A DNA stretch of 64,000 nt from Plumapathes pennacea (Eukaryota > Cnidaria > Anthozoa > Antipatharia > Myriopathidae): NCBI GenBank assembly GCA_964036295.1, contig OZ038466.1, forward strand, positions 11,814,001 through 11,878,000, given 5' to 3'. Position numbers and translations under genes: made by a program. Positions within the stretch are counted from its first letter, which is position 1. Each line of letters begins with the position of its first letter. The notes beneath the pieces were generated by a model, which saw only the letters and a program-made list of their open reading frames with translations, was not told the DNA's origin and ran no database searches. This document shows positions 46,201 to 53,730 of this stretch, in pieces.

Positions 46201-49200
46201 AGCAACATCCAAGGTTGCCATAAGCTGTTCCTTCTCCATTCTTGTCCCCAATCTCTTTTGCAATAGTCAGGCGCATTTCGTGATATTTAATAGCCTTCTC
46301 GTACTGGCCAAGATATTGAAAGCAACATCCAAGGTTGCCATAAGCTCTTCCTTCTCCATTCTTGTCCCCAATTTCTTTTGCGATAGTCAGGCTCATTTCG
46401 TGATATTTAATAGCCTTGTCGTACTGGCCAAGAGAGTCAAAGCAACATCCAAGGTTGCCATAAGCTGTTCCTTCTCCATTCTTGTCCCCATTCTCTTTTG
46501 CGATAGTCAGAAACATTTCGTGATATTTAATAGCCTTGTCGTACTGGCCAAGAGAGTCAAAGCAACATCCAAGGTTGCCATAAGCTGTTCCTTCTCCATT
46601 CTTGTCCCCAATCTCTTTTGCGATAGTCAGGCGCATTTCCTGATATTTAATAGCCTTGTTGTACTGGCCAAGAGATTGAAAGCAACATCCAAGGTTGCCA
46701 TAAGTTGCTGCTTCTCCATTCTTGTTCCCAATCTCTTTTGCGATAGTCAGAAACATTTCGTGATATTTAATAGCCTTGTCGTACTGGCCAAGAGAGAGAA
46801 AGCAACATCCAAGGTTGCCATAAGCTGTTCCTTCTCCATTCTTGTCCACAATCTCTTTTGCGATAGTCAGACGCATTTCCTGATATTTAATAGCCTTCTC
46901 GTACTGGCCAAGAGAGTGAAAGCAACATCCAAGGTTGCCATAAGCTGTTCCTTCTCCATTCTTGTCCCCAATCTCTTTTGCGATAGTCAGACGCATTTCG
47001 TGATATTTAATAGCCTTGTCGTACTGGCCAAGAGAGTAAAAGCAACATCCAAGGTTGCCATAAGCTGTTCCTTCTCCATTCTTGTCCCCAATCTCTTTTG
47101 CGATAGTCAGACGCATTTCGTGATATTTAATAGCCTTGTCGTACTGGCCAAGAGAGTCAAAGCAACATCCAAGGTTGTCATAAGCTGTTCCTTCTCCATT
47201 ATTGTCCCCAATCTCTTTTGCGATAGTCAGAAACATTTCGTGATATTTAATAGCCTTTTCGTACTGGCCAAGAGATTGAAAGCAACATCCAAGGCTGTCA
47301 TAAGCTGTTCCTTCTCCATTCTTGTCCCCAATCTCTTTTGCGATAGTCAGAAGCATTTCGTGATATTTAATAGCCTTGTCGTACTGGCCAAGAGATTGAA
47401 AGCAACATCCAAGGTTGCCATAAGCTGTTCCTTCTCCATTCTTGTCCCCAATTTTTTTTGCGATAGTCAGAAGCATTTCGTGATATTCAATAGCCTTCTC
47501 GTACTGGCCAAGATATTGAAAGCAACATCCAAGGTTGCCATAAGCTGTTCCTTCTCCATTCTTTTCCCCAATCTCTTTTGCGATAGTCAGATGCATTTCG
47601 TGATATTTAATAGCCTTCTCGTACTGGCCAAGAGAGTCAAAGCCACATCCAAGGTTGCCATAAGCTGTTCCTTCTCCATTCTTGTCCCCAATCTCTTTTG
47701 CGATAGTCAGGCAGATTTCGTGATATTTAATAGCCTTGTCGTACTGGCCAAGAGAGTCAAAGCAACATCCAAGGTTGCCATAAGCTGTTCCTTCTCCATT
47801 CTTGTCCCCAATCTCTTTTGCGATAGTCAGGCGCATTTCGTGATATTTAATAGCCTTGTCGTACTGGCCAAGAGAGTCAAAGCAACATCCAAGGTTGTCA
47901 TAAGCTCTTCCTTCTCCATTCTTGTCCCCAATCTCTTTTGCGATAGTCAGAAGCATTTCGTGATATTTAATAGCCTTTTCGTACTGGCCAAGAGATTGAA
48001 AGCAACATCCAAGGCTGTCATAAGCTGTTCCTTCTCCATTCTTGTCCATAATCTCTTTTGCGATAGTCAGAAGCATTTCGTGATATTTAATAGCCTTGTC
48101 GTACTGGCCAAGAGATTGAAAGCAACATCCAAGGTTGCCATGAGCTGTTCCTTCTCCATTCTTGTCCCCAATCTCTTTTGCGATAGTCAGATGCATTTCG
48201 TGATATTTAATAGCCTTCTCGTACTGGCCAAGAGAGTCAAAGCAACATCCAAGGTTGCCATAAGCTGTTCCTTCTCCATTCTTGTCCCCAATCTCTTTTG
48301 CGATAGTCAGGCAGATTTCGTGATATTTAATAGCCTTGTCGTAATGGCCAAGAGAGTGAAAGCAACATCCAAGGTTGCCATAAGCTGTTCCTTCTCCATT
48401 CTTGTCCCCAATCTCTTTTGCGATAGTCAGGCGCATTTCGTGATATTTAATAGCCTTGTCGTACTGGCCAAGAGAGTCAAAGCAATATCCAAGGTTGTCA
48501 TAAGCTGTTCCTTCTCCATTCTTGTCCCCAATCTCTTTTGCGATAGTCAGAAGCATTTCGTGATATTTAATTGCCTTTTCGTACTGGCCAAGAGAGTCAA
48601 AGCAACATCCAAGGCTGCCATAAGCTCTTCCTTCTCCATTCTTGTCCCCAATCTCTTTTGCGATAGTCAGAAGCATTTCGTGATATTTAATAGCCTTGTC
48701 GTACTGGCCAAGAGAGTCAAAGCAACATCCAAGGTTGCCATAAGCTGTTCCTTCTCCATTCTTGTCCCCAATCTCTTTTGCGATAGTCAGAAGCATTTCG
48801 TGATATTTAATAGCCTTGTCGTACTGGCCAAGAGAGTCAAAGCAACATCCAAGGTTGTCATAAGCTCTTCCTTCTCCATTCTTGTCCCCAATCTCTTTTG
48901 CGATAGTCAGAAGCATTTCGTGATATTTAATAGCCTTTTCGTACTGGCCAAGAGATTGAAAGCAACATCCAAGGCTGTCATAAGCTGTTCCTTCTCCATT
49001 CTTGTCCATAATCTCTTTTGCGATAGTCAGAAGCATTTCGTGATATTTAATAGCCTTGTCGTACTGGCCAAGAGATTGAAAGCAACATCCAAGGTTGCCA
49101 TGAGCTGTTCCTTCTCCATTCTTGTCCCCAATCTCTTTTGCGATAGTCAGATGCATTTCGTGATATTTAATAGCCTTCTCGTACTGGCCAAGAGAGTCAA

Positions 49201-50980
49201 AGCAACATCCAAGGTTGCCATAAGCTGTTCCTTCTCCATTCTTGTCCCCAATCTCTTTTGCGATAGTCAGAAGCATTTCGTGATATTTAATAGCCTTGTC
49301 GTACTGGCCAAGAGAGTCAAAGCAACATCCAAGGTTGCCATAAGCTGTTCCTTCTCCATTCTTGTCCCCAATCTCTTTTGCGATAGTCAGAAGCATTTCG
49401 TGATATTTAATAGCCTTGTCGTACTGGCCAAGAGAGTCAAAGCAACATCCAAGGTTGTCATAAGCTCTTCCTTCTCCATTCTTGTCCCCAATCTCTTTTG
49501 CGATAGTCAGAAGCATTTCGTGATATTTAATAGCCTTTTCGTACTGGCCAAGAGATTGAAAGCAACATCCAAGGCTGTCATAAGCTGTTCCTTCTCCATT
49601 CTTGTCCATAATCTCTTTTGCGATAGTCAGAAGCATTTCGTGATATTTAATAGCCTTGTCGTACTGGCCAAGAGATTGAAAGCAACATCCAAGGTTGCCA
49701 TGAGCTGTTCCTTCTCCATTCTTGTCCCCAATCTCTTTTGCGATAGTCAGATGCATTTCGTGATATTTAATAGCCTTCTCGTACTGGCCAAGAGAGTCAA
49801 AGCAACATCCAAGGTTGCCATAAGCTGTTCCTTCTCCATTCTTGTCCCCAATCTCTTTTGCGATAGTCAGGCAGATTTCGTGATATTTAATAGCCTTGTC
49901 GTAATGGCCAAGAGAGTGAAAGCAACATCCAAGGTTGCCATAAGCTGTTCCTTCTCCATTCTTGTCCCCAATCTCTTTTGCGATAGTCAGGCGCATTTCG
50001 TGATATTTAATAGCCTTGTCGTACTGGCCAAGAGAGTCAAAGCAATATCCAAGGTTGTCATAAGCTGTTCCTTCTCCATTCTTGTCCCCAATCTCTTTTG
50101 CGATAGTCAGAAGCATTTCGTGATATTTAATAGCCTTTTCGTACTGGCCAAGAGAGTCAAAGCAACATCCAAGGCTGCCATAAGCTCTTCCTTCTCCATT
50201 CTTGTCCCCAATCTCTTTTGCGATAGTCAGAAGCATTTCGTGATATTTAATAGCCTTGTCGTACTGGCCAAGAGAGTCAAAGCAACATCCAAGGTTGCCA
50301 TAAGCTGTTCCTTCTCCATTCTTGTCCCCAATCTCTTTTGCGATAGTCAGAAGCATTTCGTGATATTCAATAGCCTTCTCGTACTGGCCAAGATATTGAA
50401 AGCAACATCCAAGGTTGCCATAAGCTGTTCCTTCTCCATTCTTGTCCCCAATCTCTTTTGCGATAGTCATAAGCATTTCGTGATATTTAATAGCCTTGTC
50501 GTACTGGCCAAGAGATTGAAAGCAACATCCAAGGTTGCCATAAGCTGTTCCTTCTCCATTCTTGTCCCCAATCTCTTTTGCGATAGTCAGAAGCATTTCG
50601 TGATATTCAATAGCCTTCTCGTACTGGCCAAGATTTTGAAAGCAACATCCAAGGTTGCCATAAGCTGTTCCTTCTCCATTCTTGTCCCCAATCTCTTTTG
50701 CAATAGTCAAAAGCATTTCGTGATATTTAATAGCCTTCTCGTACTGGCCAAGTGAGTCAAAGCAACATCCAAGGTTACCATAAGCTCTTCCTTCTCCATT
50801 CTTGTCCCCAATCTCTTTTGCGATTGTCAAGCACCTTTTAAAATGTTCAAAGGCCTTGTTGTAGTTTGCAACAGAATAATAGTTAGTGCCGAATTCATCA
50901 TGAATTTGTTTTTGAAGTTCCTTGTTTTTGTTTACTTCTGCGAACTTTAAAGAGATGAAGAGAGCCTGTAGTTTGTCCAT
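40250..50980 (-). CDS. Giant TPR-CHAT protein (TTC28-like), 3,576 aa, 75 TPR units
   Basis: Paralogue of the gene at 3,779-9,469 in the second copy of the duplicated segment, also one intronless exon (10.7 kb) starting at ATG 50,980. The cap starts MDKLQALFISLKFAEVNKNK, as in the first gene. Residues about 33-3045 hold 75 TPR units, exactly 42 more than the paralogue. The linker and CHAT region (about 3270-3570) differ from the paralogue at only about ten residues over about 520, and the dyad is conserved as His3434 and Cys3480. The array contains an apparently identical tandem duplication of 15 units and nested 5- and 13-unit duplications, so it is recent and unstable. A real open frame over 10.7 kb of repeats implies selection or very recent expansion. 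Assembly collapse or inflation of the array cannot be excluded. The function is unknown; a TPR-gated cysteine peptidase is inferred. Confidence 0.92.
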   Translation of the reverse strand: MDKLQALFISLKFAEVNKNKELQKQIHDEFGTNYYSVANYNKAFEHFKRCLTIAKEIGDKNGEGRAYGNLGCCFDSLGQYEKAIKYHEMLLTIAKEIGDKNGEGTAYGNLGCCFQNLGQYEKAIEYHEMLLTIAKEIGDKNGEGTAYGNLGCCFQSLGQYDKAIKYHEMLMTIAKEIGDKNGEGTAYGNLGCCFQYLGQYEKAIEYHEMLLTIAKEIGDKNGEGTAYGNLGCCFDSLGQYDKAIKYHEMLLTIAKEIGDKNGEGRAYGSLGCCFDSLGQYEKAIKYHEMLLTIAKEIGDKNGEGTAYDNLGYCFDSLGQYDKAIKYHEMRLTIAKEIGDKNGEGTAYGNLGCCFHSLGHYDKAIKYHEICLTIAKEIGDKNGEGTAYGNLGCCFDSLGQYEKAIKYHEMHLTIAKEIGDKNGEGTAHGNLGCCFQSLGQYDKAIKYHEMLLTIAKEIMDKNGEGTAYDSLGCCFQSLGQYEKAIKYHEMLLTIAKEIGDKNGEGRAYDNLGCCFDSLGQYDKAIKYHEMLLTIAKEIGDKNGEGTAYGNLGCCFDSLGQYDKAIKYHEMLLTIAKEIGDKNGEGTAYGNLGCCFDSLGQYEKAIKYHEMHLTIAKEIGDKNGEGTAHGNLGCCFQSLGQYDKAIKYHEMLLTIAKEIMDKNGEGTAYDSLGCCFQSLGQYEKAIKYHEMLLTIAKEIGDKNGEGRAYDNLGCCFDSLGQYDKAIKYHEMLLTIAKEIGDKNGEGTAYGNLGCCFDSLGQYDKAIKYHEMLLTIAKEIGDKNGEGRAYGSLGCCFDSLGQYEKAIKYHEMLLTIAKEIGDKNGEGTAYDNLGYCFDSLGQYDKAIKYHEMRLTIAKEIGDKNGEGTAYGNLGCCFHSLGHYDKAIKYHEICLTIAKEIGDKNGEGTAYGNLGCCFDSLGQYEKAIKYHEMHLTIAKEIGDKNGEGTAHGNLGCCFQSLGQYDKAIKYHEMLLTIAKEIMDKNGEGTAYDSLGCCFQSLGQYEKAIKYHEMLLTIAKEIGDKNGEGRAYDNLGCCFDSLGQYDKAIKYHEMRLTIAKEIGDKNGEGTAYGNLGCCFDSLGQYDKAIKYHEICLTIAKEIGDKNGEGTAYGNLGCGFDSLGQYEKAIKYHEMHLTIAKEIGEKNGEGTAYGNLGCCFQYLGQYEKAIEYHEMLLTIAKKIGDKNGEGTAYGNLGCCFQSLGQYDKAIKYHEMLLTIAKEIGDKNGEGTAYDSLGCCFQSLGQYEKAIKYHEMFLTIAKEIGDNNGEGTAYDNLGCCFDSLGQYDKAIKYHEMRLTIAKEIGDKNGEGTAYGNLGCCFYSLGQYDKAIKYHEMRLTIAKEIGDKNGEGTAYGNLGCCFHSLGQYEKAIKYQEMRLTIAKEIVDKNGEGTAYGNLGCCFLSLGQYDKAIKYHEMFLTIAKEIGNKNGEAATYGNLGCCFQSLGQYNKAIKYQEMRLTIAKEIGDKNGEGTAYGNLGCCFDSLGQYDKAIKYHEMFLTIAKENGDKNGEGTAYGNLGCCFDSLGQYDKAIKYHEMSLTIAKEIGDKNGEGRAYGNLGCCFQYLGQYEKAIKYHEMRLTIAKEIGDKNGEGTAYGNLGCCFNSLSQYDKAIKYHEMFLTIAKEIGDKNGEGRAYGNLGCCFDSLGQYDKAIKYHEMFLTIAKEIGDKNGEGTAYGSLGCCFDSLGQYDKAIKYHEMRLTIAKEIGDKNGEGTAYGNLGCCFDFLGQYNKAIKYHEMLLTIAKEIGDKDGEGRAYGNLGCCFQSLSQYDKAIKYHEMRLTIAKKIGDKNGEGTAYGNLGCCFQSLGQYDKAIKYHEMLLTIAKEIGDKNGEGTAYDSLGCCFQSLGQYEKAIKYHEMFLTIAKEIGDNNGEGTAYDNLGCCFDSLGQYDKAIKYHEMRLTIAKEIGDKNGEGTAYGNLGCCFYSLGQYDKAIKYHEMRLTIAKEIGDKNGEGTAYGNLGCCFHSLGQYEKAIKYQEMRLTIAKEIVDKNGEGTAYGNLGCCFLSLGQYDKAIKYHEMFLTIAKEIGNKNGEAATYGNLGCCFQSLGQYNKAIKYQEMRLTIAKEIGDKNGEGTAYGNLGCCFDSLGQYDKAIKYHEMFLTIAKENGDKNGEGTAYGNLGCCFDSLGQYDKAIKYHEMSLTIAKEIGDKNGEGRAYGNLGCCFQYLGQYEKAIKYHEMRLTIAKEIGDKNGEGTAYGNLGCCFNSLSQYDKAIKYHEMFLTIAKEIGDKNGEGRAYGNLGCCFDSLGQYDKAIKYHEMFLTIAKEIGDKNGEGTAYGSLGCCFDSLGQYDKAIKYHEMRLTIAKEIGDKNGEGTAYGNLGCCFDFLGQYNKAIKYHEMLLTIAKEIGDKDGEGRAYGNLGCCFQSLSQYDKAIKYHEMRLTIAKEIGDKNGEGIGYGNLGCCFQSLGQYDKAIKYHEMFLTIAKEIGDKNGEGTAYGNLGCCFDSLGQYDKAIKCHEMFLTIAKEIGDKNGEGRAYGSLGCCFDSLGQYDKAIKYHEMLLTIAKEIGDKNGEGTAYGSLGCCFRSLGQYDKAIKYHEMSLTIAKEIGDKNGEGRAYGNLACCFDSLGQYDKAIKYHEMLLTIAKEIGDKNGEGRAYGNLGCCFHSLGQYNKAIKYHEMLLTIAKEIGDKNGEGRANGNLGCCFSSLGQYDKAIKYHEMFLTIAKEIGDKNGEGRAYGNLGCCFDSLGQYDKAIKCHEMFLTIAKEIGDKNGEGRAYGSLGCCFDSLGQYEKAIKYHEMLLTIAKEIGDKNGEGTAYGSLGCCFDSLGQYDKAIKYHEMRLTIAKEIGDKNGEGRAYGSLGCCFDSLGQYDKAIKYHEMLLTIAKEIGDKNGEGTAYGSLGCCFRSLGQYDKAFKYQEMRLTIAKEIGDKNGEGTAYGNLGCCFDSLGQYEKASKYHEMLLTIAKEIGNKNGEGRAYGNLGCCFYSLGQYDKAFKYYEICLTIAKEIGDKNGEGTAYGNLGCCFNSLGQYDKAIKYQEMLLTIAKEIGNKNGEAAAYGNLGCCFQSLGQYDKAIKYQEMRLTIAKEIGDKNGEGTAYGNLGRCFDSLGQYDKGETSLKKFTECFDELFQNVPVKDEYKVSIMDVFNQNCKALIEILLARKKRDEALICAERGRSRALNELIYTGNLRNYRCISKAILSVHEIRKVVKILGSTVIFLSLGSAISSWMIQQNSDILFWEHDLIEVVHSKEQSMKDFTMCERFVKVLVNKVTELMKAPGRMVDIYEDRSLSFLYSEEALKFTRKKPVSVVDSAGMHVDFAFSNPVVSQLKDKKVARLTISVPRGQTDNSGNPEKSNESELNHLLKVLYQVLLGTSRQYVVGSQAVIVPEGPLALVPFSALLDENGLYAAESLQVRFIPSLATAKMIRERPEQPAGRERPLVIGDPDIGRVKMDDKIITAPRLPFALKEVEMVVSKVLSVKPLVGKEATKKRFLRRVERANLIHIASHGHAKRGEILFAPSSGKDINNVDDVMLKISDLESKRIKAKLVVLSCCHSGRGEVRTEGVIGIARAFLGAGARAVLVTLWEVDDKATLLFMLHFYNNLSYGKSANESLNIAANAVRKDEMFRHPRFWAPFTLIGEDVTIFDKSK
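43861..47460 (-). repeat. Higher-order tandem duplication of 15 TPR units (2 x 1,800 bp)
   Basis: 43,861-45,660 and 45,661-47,460 look identical line by line. Diagnostic variants recur at an exact 1,800-bp offset: the CCATCCTTG unit (43,957/45,757), the CTGCCCAAG unit (44,146/45,946), the TTGTCCACA unit (45,042/46,842), the ATTGTCCCC unit (45,400/47,200) and the TTTTTTTG unit (45,652/47,452). The flanking units differ, which fixes the boundaries. Confidence 0.9.
47881..50400 (-). repeat. Nested higher-order duplications of TPR units (5-unit and 13-unit offsets)
   Basis: Units carrying TTGTCCATA recur at 48,045, 49,005 and 49,605, that is 8 then 5 units apart. Units carrying GTAATGGCC and GCAATATCC recur 13 units (1,560 bp) apart, at 48,340/49,900 and 48,481/50,041. 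The 600-bp offset match runs from about 48,661 and breaks at both ends. This is a mosaic of at least two successive multi-unit duplications. Confidence 0.85.
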
Positions 50981-51468
50981 AAAAGGTTGGTGGTGTTTCT
51001 GATCGTGTTAAAGTAATTAAGACCTTTGATGAGCTCAGGAGTGTACCTTCCTTAATCTAGTTTATGAGTACGTATTTCAGCAATAATCAAACAAGAAGTA
51101 TGAGCCGAAGTAAGAGCCACAAGGAAGATTTTAGAACTATTGTCCTGATTTTTTGAGGTTCAGCCTGCAATCACGGATCGATCAAAATTATTGGGATGAC
51201 TGATTACAAGTTTACCTCCCAGTTTTTCTTTGTTCGACCTATGCCTGCACAAGGAGCCTACATTGGGACATTTTGTACTGGTAAACTGATTTCTGTGCTT
51301 CTCTTCTGGGTTTACATTTTCTCTGATGTACATACATTTTTGCTACCATCAGCGAGGTTTGTTCCAGTATTCTACTTTGAATCATTTTGTAACTTCCTGT
51401 GATCAAGACGGTCATCGTCTTACACTTAGGGTGCGCGCGTTCGATTGACCGTGTTCCGGAGTAGGAAC
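50981..51468. other. 5' flank of the giant TPR-CHAT gene
   Basis: Counterpart of 9,470-9,957, very similar up to the 78-bp TIR element. No coding exon or clear promoter element was identified. Confidence 0.4.
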
Positions 51469-51546
51469 TACCCTTGTCCCAGAGGTTTTCTAATCCTCCG
51501 AACGAGCACTGAGCCGCGGAGCGGCGAAACCTCTGGGTCCAGGGTA
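51469..51546. mobile_element. 78-bp TIR element with 9-bp target-site duplication (copy B)
   Basis: Paralogue of 9,958-10,035 with two substitutions in the TIRs and the same AGTAGGAAC duplication at 51,460-51,468 and 51,547-51,555. The insertion predates the segmental duplication. Confidence 0.85.
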
Positions 51547-51756
51547 AGTAGGAACCAGCTAAAATGATCCAAATATTTTTTTGTTTTGTGAGAAATTTTT
51601 TTCGGGATTCGGAATTGTTTTCAAAACCTTCACGCTGACATTTCGTACAGTTCCCGATACAACTTGACATAGTTCAGCTCCAAAAAGGAATTATCAATCA
51701 GTATTGCTATTCCTATTCCGGAATAAATCCAATTGAACACGCCCTTAACTGGTTTA

Positions 51757-52250
51757 TTTATGCTGGGCCTCAGGGCCCAGCATACCCCGTGGTGGGGGGG
51801 GGGGTACTCCTCGGGTTTTCGTTTTGCCCCCTAAAATGGGCGTGGCTCGGGCATATTTTGACCCTAAAAGGTACCAAAGAGAAACGGCGCTTGCATCTGA
51901 CACTTCCGGGCACTCTGTTTACACTCAGCCATTTGTTCTTGTTGTTCGTTTGCAATCTGAGATGCAGCGACATGCAACTGCTATTATAAAACCGGAAACG
52001 GAAGTTTCCAGCTTAAAAGAACAGCCCGTTTGCTGTTTGCAGAGCTGTGACCCCGGGGCGGTGACTCATACAATAAAAATGTATTCGACTGACACCCGAC
52101 CCCTAAACGGTAACCACGTCACATAAAAACGTCAGCGTTTGATGTTGAACATCCTAAGCGGTACCAAAACTGTGATTTTGACCCCTAAGCGGTACGACGA
52201 GCATCCCCGTCCTTTCATATATGGGATTACTCCCCAAGGGCCAGCATATG
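51757..52250. mobile_element. Repeat element with palindromic end (copy B, longer)
   Basis: It starts with ATGCTGGGCC and ends near GGGCCAGCATATGA, giving inverted ends. Inside are repeated CCTAAGCGGTAC-like motifs. It is a non-autonomous DNA element by structure; the family was not recognised. Confidence 0.4.
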
Positions 52251-53730
52251 ACTGTTTTCACGCGAAAGAAATGTCGTATGTCAAGGCAATTAGTAGTAGG
52301 ATTCTCCCCTCTTAGATTTTGCAACTTTTATTGACGAATAATGAGATTGAGTTATGCTCGCTGCGTGGTTGCTATTGTCGCGCCCGGATTTTTTGAAGAT
52401 CTAGAGTCACTATACATATAACATATAACATATCGGAGGATGTTATTCTAAATTTTCTGAAGAGTTGCAGTGGCAGATCTGTTATTGTATTCCCAGTAAA
52501 TAATATTTACGTGAAAGAAGTAGCGAAGCCGTGAACAGGAGCAGGATAAATAGGTGACTACTGTTTACGAGAACAGGTTTCGAAGAATACGCAAATTTGT
52601 CAGAAATTCTAGTCACGACATTATATATACGACCGAATACGATTACGTGTTCCGTGAATCACTAGCCTACGTGGAAGATCATCAATATCTTACAAATATA
52701 TTTCTAGATATAGTTAATAATAGTAAAAAAATATATCGCTGCATTCGTTTTCGGTACATACAACGCGTGGCGTCACGTAAACTTAAATTCGGACATGATA
52801 CGGAAGTTTGACACTTGTTATAAATAGATGAATTAGTTACATAGCGGAAGTTCTTTTGCATACATTCATGTTTTTTAAGAATCCTATGCAAGCACTCCAT
52901 TAAGACAAGTCTATGAAACTAAATTTATTAGGAATACACGCACAAAACATCTACAAACTTAAAGGCGGGGCCGGCGCGCTTTGAAAGGGAATCCATCCAC
53001 GGGGAATATTTTTAATATTAAATACAAAGTGGCGGAATGAAGAAAGCAAACAAGAAACCTCTCGCTTCTCTCGGCACGAACAGAACTGTCAACTAAATAA
53101 ACGCTTTTACACAGGACGATTTACGTTTGCAAGTCGACAATTGTCAGTAATAGGCAGAACAACAGCATGGCAGCTTGTTTTTAGATCGCGCGCAATTCTC
53201 CCCAGACATCTTGGCTTTTGACGGATCGAAGGATACATTTCTTGTTTCTTTGTTTGAGTCTTTCTTGGTATACTCTCTAGAGGGCTGCCATTTTCTGTTT
53301 GTGAGTAATTCCGAACAATCAAGAGGCGTGAGAGGGTCGAAACCAGAATAAACTAAAATGGAGAGCAGGGATAGCAAGAGCGAGACTACCAAGAGAGACT
53401 TTCGGTTTCTAACCGAAAAATATTAGTACAGTATAGAGAACTTGGGTTTTGACACCTTGCTCAAATGAAACCTGGTTAAACTATAAATTATCATTACAAC
53501 ACATCATACATTTGCTTCTTAAAGGTTGAGGGACTCTGTATTTTGAGCTTAGGAGTGAAGGGGTAAGCCAGAAAAGAGTAATGTGTGACTTTTCTTTTCA
53601 TGCACAGTCGAATTTTACAGTTTGACTTCGAGCACATATTTCTAATAAGGGGCCACAATTAATGTAGTTTTTGCTTCAATACAGTTACCTGTTTTAGTTT
53701 TTACCGAATGCGTTTCTTCTATCAGGCTTT
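52007..53730. other. 1.72-kb block present in copy B only
   Basis: Copy A joins GGAAGTT directly to CGAGTATTCC (10,484/10,485); copy B has 1,724 bp between them. The block includes the rest of the palindromic-end repeat (to about 52,250), an AT-rich stretch without a convincing gene (open frame 52,554-52,811, no recognisable domain), and a 250-bp segment that is an inverted relative of 30,277-30,490. With T/TT microhomology at the junction, a deletion in copy A is the simplest reading. Confidence 0.75.

Larger units (their letters stand above)
41850..50850 (-). repeat. 120-bp tandem array coding for 75 TPR units
   Basis: The GCAACATCCAAGG phase recurs every 120 bp from 41,881 to 50,761, giving 75 units with no out-of-frame unit. 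Higher-order periods of 1,800, 600 and 1,560 bp are superimposed. Confidence 0.95.

Noticed and set aside
41996-50755. 2,919-codon plus-strand open frame opposite the giant TPR array
   Set aside because: Same reason as for the first array; kept only as a low-interest finding.
5400-50850. CRISPR-like array
   Set aside because: The regular repeats are contiguous 120-bp coding units without spacers, in a eukaryotic context.
51239-51670. 143-codon minus-strand frame upstream of the giant TPR-CHAT gene
   Set aside because: It runs through the 78-bp MITE and has no counterpart frame in copy A.
52554-52811. 85-codon frame in the copy-B-only block
   Set aside because: Non-ATG start, no recognisable domain and no paralogue to test conservation.
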